In this document: positions 33,275 through 41,785 of the stretch, in pieces
How positions within the stretch are numbered: the stretch's first letter is position 1
Layout of the letters: each line of letters starts with the position of its first letter
NCBI RefSeq assembly: GCF_014648175.1
Contig: NZ_BMQP01000023.1
Coordinates: 1 to 64,000, forward strand
Source of the DNA: Planobispora rosea
GTDB taxonomy: Bacteria; Actinomycetota; Actinomycetes; Streptosporangiales; Streptosporangiaceae
Length of the DNA stretch: 64,000 bases
Direction: 5' to 3'
The notes under the pieces: model-generated
What the model was told of the DNA's origin: nothing
Seen by the model: only the letters and a program-made list of their open reading frames with translations
The model's database searches: none
Made by a program: the position numbers and the translations under genes

Positions 33275-33850
33275 TCAGCGGGCCTTGTGCTGGCGGTAGT
33301 GCCGTGCGGCGCGGGCGCGGTTCCCGCAGCCCACCGAGCACCACTCCTGACGGGCGTGCTCCTTGACGAAATACAACACGCAGCGCGGAGCCGGGCAGGC
33401 TCGGAGCTGCTCGCGCTCCGGCCCGGCCAGCAGGGCGATCGCCGCCGAGGCCAGGGCCGCGCGGATGCGGGACGACTCGTCGGCCTCGCGCGCCGGGAGG
33501 TTCCGCGCCGTCGGGGCGCCCTCGGCGGGCCACTCCAGCCGCGGCGCCAGCGGTACGGCCCGGGCCGCGGCGTTGACCAGGTCGAGCGACGCGGCGAAAT
33601 CCGGCAGACGATGGGCGTCCGCGCTGCTGGCCGGGCCGGGCGCCACGGCCCTGGCGAACAGGGACCGTACGGCCTGCCGCAGCTCGACCACCTCGTGCCG
33701 CAGGTCCTCGGTGGCGCTGAAGCCGGGGTCGATCCCCAGCTCCGCGGCGTGTTCGCGGCCCCAGCGGGTCATCCCCTCGACGTCGGCGAGCACGTCCACC
33801 AGTCCGCTGCGCGTCGCGCGGACGGTGCTGACGAACTCCATGGCCATCAT
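33275..33850 (-). CDS. ABATE/CGNR zinc finger domain protein
   Basis: The 191-residue protein has an N-terminal ABATE-type helical region. The C-terminal CGNR zinc finger is CPAPRCVLYFVKEHARQEWCSVGCGNRARAARHYR, whose four cysteines make the presumed zinc site. The family is thought to be DNA-binding one-domain regulators with a putative stress-linked sensor, but targets are largely unknown. It is convergent with the LysR gene (35 bases between stops). ATG 33850 or the second Met at 33841 could be the start. Upstream lies 114 bases without a gene. Confidence 0.9.
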   Translation of the reverse strand: MMAMEFVSTVRATRSGLVDVLADVEGMTRWGREHAAELGIDPGFSATEDLRHEVVELRQAVRSLFARAVAPGPASSADAHRLPDFAASLDLVNAAARAVPLAPRLEWPAEGAPTARNLPAREADESSRIRAALASAAIALLAGPEREQLRACPAPRCVLYFVKEHARQEWCSVGCGNRARAARHYRQHKAR

Positions 33851-33964
33851 CCCGCGATTCTAATGCCTGGAACCGTGAGATGCGCCCTTCCAGGGCGGCA
33901 TGCTCCTGTCCGGCGGCGTGCCGTGCCCGGTGCCCGGCGGCGGATCGCCCGGATGATGGTGCCT

Positions 33965-34183
33965 CTAGCGGCGGATCGCCCGGACGAGGACGGCGATGAA
34001 CCCGGCGCAGGCCAGGCCGCCCACGACCAGCGGGAACATGACGGCCGGGCCCAGATCCGGCGCGGCGATGAAGAGGACGCCGACGGTGATGAAGAGCGCT
34101 CCGCTGAGCAGGGCCATCCAGTCCGTCCGGTGCCACCGGCTCCGCACGGGCGCATCGGCCCGGGGCCGGACGTCAGGCCGCAT
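33965..34183 (-). CDS. Small two-helix membrane protein
   Basis: The 72-residue protein has a charged N-terminus of about 20 residues, two hydrophobic helices (about 23-42 and 47-66) and a short basic C-terminus (VRAIRR). GGAGG lies 7 bases before the ATG. It sits 29 bases downstream of the PspC/LiaF-like gene on the same strand and is probably its operon partner. No domain is recognised. It may be an auxiliary part of the envelope-stress module, which is only inference. Confidence 0.7.
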   Translation of the reverse strand: MRPDVRPRADAPVRSRWHRTDWMALLSGALFITVGVLFIAAPDLGPAVMFPLVVGGLACAGFIAVLVRAIRR

Positions 34184-34212
34184 GCCGTACCTCCACGGTC
34201 GTGAAGCGGGTC

Positions 34213-35925
34213 TCAGGCCGCACGCCGCACCTCCACGTCTCCGAACCCCACCTTGACGTTCAGCACGACGGTCGCCACCGCGCCCTCCGGAGTCACCTCG
34301 GGCTCCAGCACTCTCTCATGCCAGATGTCGGCCCCGCCCTGCACCATGTGGTCGATCTTGACATCGCCGAACTTGGCGTGCCCGCTGACCTCGGCTCTGA
34401 CCGTCGGCGGCAGGATCACGGTGAGCTCGCCCGCTGAGACCGACGCCTCGACGACCGTCCGTGATCCCGGGGGGAACGTCAGGTCGCCGAGGTCCAGCGT
34501 GCCCTCGCCGATGCCCACCGCGTACTCCTCGGCGATCTGCGACACCGTCTGCGGGGCCCAGTCGTAGGTGCCGAACCTCGTCGGCACGCCGCTCAGGGCG
34601 GATCCGGTGACCAGGGTGAGCGCGATGAGGGTGCCCGCCGCCACCAGGAGGGCGCCCCGGCCGAACCAGGCCGCGACCAGCAGCCCGCCGCCGATGGTGA
34701 TGAGCGCCGCGCTGCCGACGACCGTCATGTTCACCGGTCCCGAAGCGGACTGGATCGCCATGATGATCCCTCCAATGATCATGGCCAGGAGCAGGGTGAT
34801 CGCCCCGACGAACGATCTGGGCTGCCTGGGCCGACGTGGCGTCTCCGTCCGCGGGCCGTAACCGGCCAGGTCGAAGGGGGCCTGCGGGGCCGGTCCCCGA
34901 CGGGGGTCCAGCGGCCGGTAGGGGCCGTGCGGGGCGTAGGGGCCGTGCGGGGCGAAGGGCTCGCCGGAGGAGTCGAACGACGGCCAGGGCCGGGTGGAGG
35001 GACCCCGCGGCCCGGCGGGTGCCGTATCGGAGCCGGACGCTGCATCAGAGCCGGACGCCGTATCGGAGCCGGACGCCGTCTCCGTCCCCGCGCCGGGCAC
35101 CGCCTCCGTGACGGATCCCGGTTCCGCGGTCATGCGGGCCCGTGACTCGGCGATCCGGGCGTGGGCGGCGGAGATCGCATCCGCGACGACACGCGAGCGC
35201 TCGGCGTGGTCCGCCCCGGCCGCGGGCGGCGCGGGCGGCGGGTACACCCCCGTGGGCTGCGGGTTCTGCGAGTTCTGCGGGTTCTGCGGGTACGGTCCCG
35301 CGGGCCGCTGGACTTCCGAGTACGGCTCCGCGGGCGGACCCGCGTACGGATGGTCGGGGAACCCCACCGGAGCCTGCGGGGGGAACACGCCGGGCCGGTG
35401 CTCCGTCCGCGCGGTGGCCGCCGGGCCGGTGCGGCGGCGGCTGCTCCGGATCCTCTCGGGCAGCGTCCTGGCCACGGCCAGCAGATCCACGCCGCGCGCG
35501 TGGGCGGCGAGCAGGGCGACGGCGAACGTGGTGCCCACCACGACGCTGGCGGTGCCGATGCCGCCGGAGCTCACGTTGATGACCAGGCCGAAGGCGAAGA
35601 TGGCGGTCAGCAGCGCCAGGACGGTCTCGCCGTCGAAGTCGCGGCGGGTCCACTGCTCCACGTGCCCTGGAGCGCCACTCGGCTCGCGCATCAGCAGGAA
35701 CGCCGCGATGTAGAGCATGACGCCGACACCCGAGGCGATCACCAGCATCGCGAAGCCCACCCGGAACAACACCGGGTCGACCCCGGCGTAGCGGCCCAGC
35801 CCCGCGCAGACACCGGTCAGCATGCGCCCCTCGTCGCTGCGGTGGAGCCTGCGCGGCCCCCCGGCGGCGGGTGGCGAGTCGGGGGAGGCGCTCGCCGTGT
35901 TCCCGGCGTTCCCGGTGTCGTTCAT
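34213..35925 (-). CDS. PspC domain / LiaF-like envelope stress protein
   Basis: The 570-residue protein has an N-terminal PspC domain (RRLHRSDEGRMLTGVCAGLGRYAGVDPVLFRVGFAML, about 26-80) with a membrane helix. More hydrophobic segments follow, then a long low-complexity Pro/Ser/Asp linker with GSDTAS-type repeats. Further helices and a C-terminal beta-rich domain resembling LiaF/DUF4097 (VVEASVSAGELTVILPPTVRAEVSGHAKFGDVKID) complete it. LiaF-like proteins inhibit or tune a cognate kinase. The gene is divergent from a PspC-histidine kinase and its response regulator. ATG 35925 is chosen over one 45 bases upstream, since it is closer to the domain and has GAG nearby. Confidence 0.85.
   Translation of the reverse strand: MNDTGNAGNTASASPDSPPAAGGPRRLHRSDEGRMLTGVCAGLGRYAGVDPVLFRVGFAMLVIASGVGVMLYIAAFLLMREPSGAPGHVEQWTRRDFDGETVLALLTAIFAFGLVINVSSGGIGTASVVVGTTFAVALLAAHARGVDLLAVARTLPERIRSSRRRTGPAATARTEHRPGVFPPQAPVGFPDHPYAGPPAEPYSEVQRPAGPYPQNPQNSQNPQPTGVYPPPAPPAAGADHAERSRVVADAISAAHARIAESRARMTAEPGSVTEAVPGAGTETASGSDTASGSDAASGSDTAPAGPRGPSTRPWPSFDSSGEPFAPHGPYAPHGPYRPLDPRRGPAPQAPFDLAGYGPRTETPRRPRQPRSFVGAITLLLAMIIGGIIMAIQSASGPVNMTVVGSAALITIGGGLLVAAWFGRGALLVAAGTLIALTLVTGSALSGVPTRFGTYDWAPQTVSQIAEEYAVGIGEGTLDLGDLTFPPGSRTVVEASVSAGELTVILPPTVRAEVSGHAKFGDVKIDHMVQGGADIWHERVLEPEVTPEGAVATVVLNVKVGFGDVEVRRAA
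35021..35080. repeat. In-frame 18-nt repeats in the PspC/LiaF-like linker
   Basis: Three contiguous 18-base units (35021-35038, 35039-35056, 35057-35074) and a partial fourth encode GSDTAS/GSDAAS hexapeptides in the linker between the membrane helices and the C-terminal domain. Confidence 0.85.
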
Positions 35926-36122
35926 GCTCTCATCGTGGCCCCTACCCGGACCCCGGCGCATCCGGGACACCCCTGAGCGGTCCCCGAGGACCCCCGGGGA
36001 GGGAAGCGCCCCCTCAGGGTCGGCCCGCGCCTCTCAGGGACGGGCCAGGGGAACTCCCGATGCACCGGGCGGCGCCGCCGTGTGACGATGAAACCATCGC
36101 GACTCATCCGAGTTAGGACAAG

Positions 36123-37382
36123 ATGGCTGATCGACAGATGCCGCGCGGGCCCGTCGGGGAGAAGCCCTCCCCCGACGCGGCGCCCACGGCCCTCGCGGAC
36201 CCCGTGGACCCCACGGCGCTCGACTTCCCCCGGCTGATCAGGCCGGTGGAGGGACGGCTGGTGGCCGGGGTGGCGCAGGGCGTCGCCGCCCAGCTCCGGC
36301 TCGACCCGGTCGTGCTGCGCCTGGCCTTCGTGCTGCTGACCGTGCTGGACGGGGTCGGCGGCGTGGTCTACGCGGCGCTGTGGATGTTCACGCCGCGCGC
36401 GCCGTACGAGGGCCGGGAGCCCGCGCGCGACTGGAGCCAGGTGGCCGCCTACGCCGCGATCGGCCTGGCGCTGCTGGCCCTGGGCTGGCTCACCGGGGCC
36501 TCGACGGGGGGGTTCGGCGCGTGGCCGATCGCGGTCGGCGGCATCGGCTCGCTGATCCTGTGGCAGCAGGCCGACCCGGACCGGCGGCAGCGCTGGATGG
36601 ACTCGACCGTCGGGCAGGCCCGCAAGAACCGGGTCCGCACGTTCGCGGGCCTGGTGCTCGTGGTCATCGGCGCGATCGGTTTCCTCGCCGCCAACAACGA
36701 GCTGGGCAAGGCCCGCCCCGGCATCGTGTTCACGCTCGTGGTCGTGGGCGGTGTCGCGCTCATCGCGGCCCCCTGGCTGGCGGGTCTGTGGAAGGAGCTC
36801 CAGCGGGAGCGCCGCGAACGCATCCGGCAGGAGGAGCGGGCGGAGTTCGCCGCGCACGTGCACGACTCCGTGCTGCACACGCTGACGCTGATCCAGCGCA
36901 ACGCGCACGACTCCCGCGAGGTGATGAGGCTCGCCCGTTCCCAGGAGCGCGAGCTGCGCAACTGGCTCTACCAGCCGAAGCAGGACGCCGACGCCTCGGT
37001 GGCCGCCGCCGTGCGGCGGGTCGCCGCCGAGGAGGAGGACGCCCACGGCGTTCCGATCGAAATCGTCTGCGTGGGAGACTGCCCGTTGACGCCGGAACTG
37101 TCCGCCATGATGCACGCCGCCCGGCAGGCGATGGTCAACGCCGCGAAATACTCCGGGGCGTCGGTCATCTCCGTCTACGCGGAGGTGGAGTCGGGCGAGG
37201 TCACCGTCTTCGTCCGGGACCGGGGCGCCGGCTTCGACATGGACGCGGTCCCGGAGGACCGGATGGGCATCCGCCAGTCGATCATCGGCAGGATGGAGCG
37301 GAACGGGGGGAGCGCCCGCGTGCGCACCGAGCCCGGCGAGGGAACGGAAGTGATGCTGACCATGAAGGTGGAGAGCTCATGA
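36123..37382 (+). CDS. PspC-fused sensor histidine kinase
   Basis: The 419-residue membrane kinase has an N-terminal PspC domain (RLVAGVAQGVAAQLRLDPVVLRLAFVLLTVLDG, about 44-78) and four further hydrophobic helices to about residue 222. A HisKA_3-type dimerisation helix with the phospho-acceptor follows (FAAHVHDSVLHTLTLIQ, about 242-258). The C-terminal HATPase domain shows the glycine-rich ATP lid (DRGAGFDMDAV). This places it in the LiaS/VraS/DesK group. AGGA lies 5 bases before the ATG. The response regulator gene follows after 97 bases. PspC domains sense envelope disturbance in LiaFSR-like systems, so a cell-wall stress role is likely. Confidence 0.92.
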   Translation: MADRQMPRGPVGEKPSPDAAPTALADPVDPTALDFPRLIRPVEGRLVAGVAQGVAAQLRLDPVVLRLAFVLLTVLDGVGGVVYAALWMFTPRAPYEGREPARDWSQVAAYAAIGLALLALGWLTGASTGGFGAWPIAVGGIGSLILWQQADPDRRQRWMDSTVGQARKNRVRTFAGLVLVVIGAIGFLAANNELGKARPGIVFTLVVVGGVALIAAPWLAGLWKELQRERRERIRQEERAEFAAHVHDSVLHTLTLIQRNAHDSREVMRLARSQERELRNWLYQPKQDADASVAAAVRRVAAEEEDAHGVPIEIVCVGDCPLTPELSAMMHAARQAMVNAAKYSGASVISVYAEVESGEVTVFVRDRGAGFDMDAVPEDRMGIRQSIIGRMERNGGSARVRTEPGEGTEVMLTMKVESS

Positions 37383-37479
37383 CCCGCTGCCCCCGCCGGA
37401 CCCGGCGCGGCGGCGGGCGGGCACACGTCCCGGGCGGCGGGGCCGTGCGTGAAGCGAACGAGGAGCGGTGAGGAAGCAC

Positions 37480-38118
37480 ATGGGCGCCATCAAGGTTCTG
37501 ATCGTCGACGACCACCGGCTGTTCCGTTCGGGGGTCCGCGCCGAGCTGGGCGACTCCATCGAGGTGATCGGCGAGGCCGAGGACGTGGAGTCGGCGGTGA
37601 AGACGATCACCGAGCTCCAGCCCGACGTGGTCCTGCTCGACGTGCACATGCCCGGCGGAGGAGGCCAGGAGGTGCTCCGCCGCGTCCTGGGCTCCGGCTC
37701 GCAGGTCCGCTTCCTCGCGCTGTCGGTCTCCGACGCCGCCGAGGACGTCATCGGCGTGATCCGCGGCGGCGCCCGGGGCTACGTCACCAAGACCATCAGC
37801 GGCCGGGAGCTCACCGACGCGATCCGCCGGGTGGCCGAGGGGGACGCGGTCTTCTCGCCGAGGCTGGCCGGGTTCGTGCTGGACGCCTTCGCCTCCAGCG
37901 AGGCCCCGCCGATCGATCCCGAGCTCGACTCCCTGACCCAGCGCGAGCGCGAGGTCCTGCGCCTGATCGCCCGGGGCTACGCCTACAAGGAGATCGCCAA
38001 GGAGCTGTTCATCTCGGTCAAGACGGTGGAGACCCACGTCTCGTCCGTACTGCGCAAGCTCCAGCTCTCCAACCGCCACGAACTCTCCCGCTGGGCCACC
38101 GCCCGCCGCCTGGTGTAG
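37480..38118 (+). CDS. LuxR/NarL-type response regulator
   Basis: The 212-residue protein has a receiver domain (IKVLIVDDHRLFRSGV, phospho-acceptor Asp in DVVLLDVHMPGGGG near residue 52) and a C-terminal LuxR helix-turn-helix (LTQREREVLRLIARGYAYKEIAKELFISVKTVETHVSSVLRKL, about 150-193). It is the partner of the PspC-histidine kinase immediately upstream. ATG 37480 has GAGGA 6-7 bases upstream; a GTG at 37468 would add four residues. Targets probably include the divergent PspC/LiaF-like operon, by analogy to LiaR, but no binding motif was identified. Confidence 0.94.
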   Translation: MGAIKVLIVDDHRLFRSGVRAELGDSIEVIGEAEDVESAVKTITELQPDVVLLDVHMPGGGGQEVLRRVLGSGSQVRFLALSVSDAAEDVIGVIRGGARGYVTKTISGRELTDAIRRVAEGDAVFSPRLAGFVLDAFASSEAPPIDPELDSLTQREREVLRLIARGYAYKEIAKELFISVKTVETHVSSVLRKLQLSNRHELSRWATARRLV

Positions 38119-38215
38119 CGCCCGCAGCCTCGGCCCGGGGATGCCGTCGGGGATGACGTTCATATCTCCACGGCGCTTCTGTACGGCGTGCGCCTCCTGT
38201 GCGACTCTGCGAGAC

Positions 38216-39682
38216 ATGGGTCGCGATGTGCCTGCCATGGTGTTCAGCCGGGAGGATCGACGGCGGTACCGGGACAAGATCCGCCGATGCCTCGACGTCC
38301 TGGCGCAGATGTTGCGCGACTCCCGGTTCGACTTCGAGAGTCCGAAGGCCGGGCTGGAGATCGAGCTCAATCTGGTGGACGAGCTCGGCGAGCCCGCCAT
38401 GAAGAACGCCGAGGTGCTGGCGGCCATCGCCGAGCCCGACTGGGCCACCGAACTGGGCCAGTTCAACGTCGAGATCAACGTCGTGCCGGAGTCCCTGGAG
38501 GGTGACGGAGCCGTACGGCTGGAGAAGGGCGTGCGCGACCGGCTCAACCGCGCCGAGGAGCGGGCGCGCACGGTCGGCGGGCACACCCTGCTGATCGGCA
38601 CCCTGCCGACCCTGCGGGAGAGCGACCTCAACGAGGGCACGCTCTCGGCCAACCCCCGCTACCGCCTCCTCAACGAGCAGATCTTCGCGGCGCTGGGCGA
38701 GGACCTGCACCTGTTCATCGAGGGGGACGAGGTCCTCGACACCTACGCCGACAGCATCGCCCCCGCCTGCTGCACCAGCACCCAGCTCCACCTCCAGGTC
38801 AGTCCCGAGGCGTTCGCCGCGCACTGGAACGCGGCGCAGGCCATCGCGGGCGTGCAGGTGGCGATCGCGGCCAACTCGCCGTTCATGTTCGGCAGGCGGC
38901 TGTGGCACGAGACGAGGATCCCGCTGTTCCAGCAGGCCGTGGACACCCGTACGGCCGAGCTGAAGGCCCAGGGGGTGCGGCCGAGGGTGTGGTTCGGCGA
39001 GCAGTGGATCACCTCGGTCTTCGACCTGTTCGAGGAGAACGTCCGGTACTTCTCCACGCTCCTGCCGTTGTGCGAGGACACCGACCCGAAGGCGGATCTC
39101 GCCAGGGGCACGGTCCCGCAGCTCGACGAGCTGACCCTGCACAACGGGACGATCTACCGGTGGAACCGGCCGGTCTACGCGGTCGTGGACGGGGTCCCGC
39201 ACCTGCGCGTGGAGAACCGGGTGCTGCCCGCCGGCCCGACGGTCGCGGACATCGCCGCCAACGCCGCCTTCTACTACGGCCTCATGCGCGTGCTGCCGCA
39301 CGCCGAGCGCCCGGTGTGGACGCGCATGACCTTCGGGACGGCCGAGGACAACCTGAACATCGCCGCCCGCCGCGGGATGGACGCCCGGCTCTACTGGCCG
39401 GGGCTCGGTGAGGTGCCCGCCGCCGAGCTGGTCCTGCGCCACCTGCTCCCGCTCGCCTACGAGGGACTAGACCTGTGGGGGGTGGATCCCGAGCCGAGAG
39501 ACCGGCTGCTCGGGATCGTCGAGCGGCGCTGCACGACCGGCGTGACCGGGGCGGAGTGGCAGATGAGGACGGTGGACGCACTGGAGGAGTCCGGCCGGCA
39601 CGAGGCGCTGCGCCGCATGACTCTGCTCTACATGGAGTACATGCACGCCAACGAGCCCGTCCACGCCTGGCCCCTGCCCTGA
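38216..39682 (+). CDS. Glutamate-cysteine ligase family (GCS2/YbdK-like) protein
   Basis: The 488-residue protein is of the carboxylate-amine ligase family: LEIELNLVDELGEPAM, then ELGQFNVEINVVPE (acidic metal-binding residues), a CTSTQLHLQVSP strand and FGEQWITSVFDLFEENV. YbdK proteins have weak glutamate-cysteine ligase activity. This is longer than E. coli YbdK (372 residues) and resembles a type common in actinomycetes; mycothiol producers do not need glutathione, so the true substrate is unknown. Start ATG 38216 is weakly supported; 38237 is an alternative. It stands alone between the response regulator and whiB. Confidence 0.85.
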   Translation: MGRDVPAMVFSREDRRRYRDKIRRCLDVLAQMLRDSRFDFESPKAGLEIELNLVDELGEPAMKNAEVLAAIAEPDWATELGQFNVEINVVPESLEGDGAVRLEKGVRDRLNRAEERARTVGGHTLLIGTLPTLRESDLNEGTLSANPRYRLLNEQIFAALGEDLHLFIEGDEVLDTYADSIAPACCTSTQLHLQVSPEAFAAHWNAAQAIAGVQVAIAANSPFMFGRRLWHETRIPLFQQAVDTRTAELKAQGVRPRVWFGEQWITSVFDLFEENVRYFSTLLPLCEDTDPKADLARGTVPQLDELTLHNGTIYRWNRPVYAVVDGVPHLRVENRVLPAGPTVADIAANAAFYYGLMRVLPHAERPVWTRMTFGTAEDNLNIAARRGMDARLYWPGLGEVPAAELVLRHLLPLAYEGLDLWGVDPEPRDRLLGIVERRCTTGVTGAEWQMRTVDALEESGRHEALRRMTLLYMEYMHANEPVHAWPLP

Positions 39683-39690
39683 CCGGAGGC

Positions 39691-39720
39691 CGGAACCGGC
39701 CGGAACCGGCCGGAATCGGG
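39691..39720. repeat. Three tandem 10-nt self-complementary repeats
   Basis: CGGAACCGGC occurs twice followed by CGGAATCGGG, just after the ligase stop. Each GCCGG-AA-CCGGC can fold into a small hairpin, so the run may serve as a transcript end or pause. The gap from here to whiB also holds a TAGTCT element (39804-39809) that resembles an actinobacterial -10. Confidence 0.55.
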
Positions 39721-39841
39721 TGGGGCCGGACGCACGCCGTGTACGCCGCCACGGTGATCCGGGAATCCGCCGGAAGGCTGATGCCGCAGGTCGCCCGGGA
39801 GCCTAGTCTGAGGGCCGGTGATCGACCAGGGGGTGATGTCC

Positions 39842-40105
39842 ATGCGGAGGACGGTCCGCGAGATCGGCTGGGCCGTACGGGGAGCCTGCCGGGGAAGCGA
39901 CCCCGAGCTGTTCTTCCCGCTCTCGCCGTCGGCGGAGCAGGAGGCGCGGGCCAAGGCGGTCTGCGCGGGATGCCCGGTGCTGGACGAGTGCCGGGCCTAC
40001 GCCGTACGGGCGGGCGAGCCGGAGGGGATCTGGGGCGGCCTCACCGTGCAGGAACGGCGCGGCCTGCGTTTTCCGGCGGGATGGCGGCAGCGGGCGGCGG
40101 GATGA
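39842..40105 (+). CDS. WhiB family iron-sulfur regulator
   Basis: The 87-residue WhiB protein has four cluster-binding cysteines in the family spacing C16-x24-C41-x2-C44-x5-C50 (GAC, CAGCPVLDEC) and the GIWGG turn before a basic C-terminus (RRGLRFPAGWRQR). It binds a redox-sensitive 4Fe-4S cluster and acts with the primary sigma factor. AGGGGG lies 8 bases before ATG 39842; earlier in-frame starts (GTG 39818, ATG 39836) have poor spacing. Which WhiB subgroup it belongs to cannot be decided by eye. It is followed by a CAAX-type protease after 49 bases. Confidence 0.93.
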   Translation: MRRTVREIGWAVRGACRGSDPELFFPLSPSAEQEARAKAVCAGCPVLDECRAYAVRAGEPEGIWGGLTVQERRGLRFPAGWRQRAAG

Positions 40106-40154
40106 GGGGGACCGGTGAGGGGGAATGATGAGGGGGAATGATGAGGGGAATGAC

Positions 40155-40979
40155 GTGACGGCGGGCGAGGCGACGGAGGGAGCGGCGGGGGGAGCGGCGG
40201 GCGGGACGCTCGCCGGTGCGGTCGCCGTACTGGCGGCGGCCAACGTGCTCAACAACCGCATCGCGCCGCGCCTGGCCCCGCTGACCTCGGCCGCGGCCAC
40301 CGGAGCCCTGGTCGCCCTGGCCCGCGGGTCCGGGCTCTCCTGGTCCGAGATGGGGTTCCGGGACGGCTCACGCGGCCTGCGGATCGGCGGGTCGCTGGCC
40401 GCGGTCGTGGCCGCCGCCTACACCGCCGGAATCGCGATCCCCGCCACCCGCCGGTTCTTCCGGGACGAACGCGCCCTGTCCCTGTCGCGCGCCCGCGTGC
40501 TGGAGGAGGCCCTGCTCCAGGTGCCGTTCGGTACGGTCCTGCTGGAGGAGGTGGGCTTCCGCGGCGTGCTGCAGGGTCTGCTCGCCCGCTCTCACGGGAC
40601 GCCCGTGGCGACCGCCGTCTCCTCGGCGCTGTTCGGCCTCTGGCATGTGCTGCCCGCGATCGACATGGCCGCCGCCAACCCCGCGCTGAGCGCCCTCGCC
40701 GCGGAGGCGGGCCCCGCGGACGGCTCCACGGACGGTCCCGCGGACGCCTCTGCGGACGGTTCCGTGGAGGCGTCCCCGCCGGACGTCCCCCGGGTGGTGG
40801 CCGGGTCGGTGGTCTCCACCGGGCTCGCCGGGGTGCTCTTCTGCGAGCTGCGCCGCCGGGGCGGCCTGGCCGCGCCCGCGATCCTGCACCTCGCCACCAA
40901 CTCCCTCGGCTACCTGTTCGCCCGCCTCGCCCCGCGTGACGGGGACGCCGGAGGGAAGACGCCGGAACGGACCCCGTAG
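40155..40979 (+). CDS. CPBP (CAAX-type) intramembrane metalloprotease family protein
   Basis: The protein is about 274 residues with several hydrophobic helices. It carries the Abi/CPBP motif EEVGFRG (E131-E132-xxx-R136) and a second histidine motif FGLWHV (H164), plus a C-terminal histidine in ILHLATNS. Such proteins are membrane proteases or bacteriocin self-immunity proteins. The start is ambiguous because GAGGGGAATGA-type repeats create several ribosome sites; GTG 40155 has the best spacing, and ATG 40125 or 40128 would add about 10 residues. An Asp/Ser/Pro-rich linker (ADGSTDGPADASADGS) sits between the histidine motifs. Confidence 0.85.
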   Translation: MTAGEATEGAAGGAAGGTLAGAVAVLAAANVLNNRIAPRLAPLTSAAATGALVALARGSGLSWSEMGFRDGSRGLRIGGSLAAVVAAAYTAGIAIPATRRFFRDERALSLSRARVLEEALLQVPFGTVLLEEVGFRGVLQGLLARSHGTPVATAVSSALFGLWHVLPAIDMAAANPALSALAAEAGPADGSTDGPADASADGSVEASPPDVPRVVAGSVVSTGLAGVLFCELRRRGGLAAPAILHLATNSLGYLFARLAPRDGDAGGKTPERTP

Positions 40980-40990
40980 GGGGTTCCGGT

Positions 40991-41752
40991 TCACGAGGGG
41001 CGGGAGGCCTCCGTCAGGCGGCCGCGCGCCACCAGTTCGACCGTGAGCAGTACGGCCACCGCCTCGGCGGCCAGCAGGGCGACCAGTACGACGAGCTGCA
41101 CCACCCCCGCCTGGAGGGGGCTGGCCCCGCCCAGGAGCATGCCCACGAACGCCCCCGGGAGGGTGACGAGCCCCACGGTCCTCGTCTGGTCCAGCGCGGG
41201 CACCAGGGCGTGCGCCGCCGCCGGGCGGCAGATCTCCAGAGCCGCGTCCCGGTCGGAGAACCCCAGCGCGAGCGCCGCCTCGACCTCGCCGCGCCGCTGG
41301 GTCAGCTCGTCCACCGCCCGCCGGCCCGCGAGCGCCGTGGCGGTCAGGCAGCCCCCGAGCAGGATGCCGGCGACCGGGATCAGGACGATGCCCTCCGGCG
41401 GGACGGTCCCGGTCGCGACCAGGATCAGGAAGATCGGCAGGGTGCCGGCTCCGACGGGGACGGCGGCCCACCAGGCGGCCCGGCCCGAGGTGATCCTGCG
41501 TCCCGCCGTCAGGCTCGCCACGCCGTACATGACCAGGACGAACGCCGCCACCGCGAACGGACGCCCGACGGCCCACACGATGATCAGCGAGACCGCGCCG
41601 AGCTGGACGGCGGCGCGCAGGCAGGCGGTGAGTACGGCCCGCGCGTGCCCCAGGCGGCCGAGGAGGGCGACGGCGGCCCCCGCGAAGGCGATGAGGACGA
41701 CGACGGCGACGGTGACGGGGGAGACGGCGATGGTACTCACGGACAAGAGCAT
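40991..41752 (-). CDS. FetB/UPF0014-like iron export ABC permease
   Basis: The 253-residue protein has about seven hydrophobic helices and typical UPF0014 features: LRAAVQLGAVSLII near the N-terminus, RRAVDELTQRRGEVEAALALGFSDRDA in the coupling loop, and LVTLPGAFVGMLLGGASPLQAG. E. coli FetB pairs with ATPase FetA in iron export. No FetA-like ATPase gene is adjacent, so the ATPase is encoded elsewhere or supplied by another system. The gene is convergent with the CAAX-type protease gene (11 bases between stops) and lies 33 bases downstream of the PIG-L gene on the same strand. Confidence 0.88.
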   Translation of the reverse strand: MLLSVSTIAVSPVTVAVVVLIAFAGAAVALLGRLGHARAVLTACLRAAVQLGAVSLIIVWAVGRPFAVAAFVLVMYGVASLTAGRRITSGRAAWWAAVPVGAGTLPIFLILVATGTVPPEGIVLIPVAGILLGGCLTATALAGRRAVDELTQRRGEVEAALALGFSDRDAALEICRPAAAHALVPALDQTRTVGLVTLPGAFVGMLLGGASPLQAGVVQLVVLVALLAAEAVAVLLTVELVARGRLTEASRPS

Positions 41753-41785
41753 GTCCTACGGGCCCGGTGCCGCCGGGCGGCGGGG

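Noticed and set aside
40101..40155. Short repeats before the CAAX gene as a CRISPR-like array
   Set aside because: Units are about 13 bases, contiguous and without spacers.
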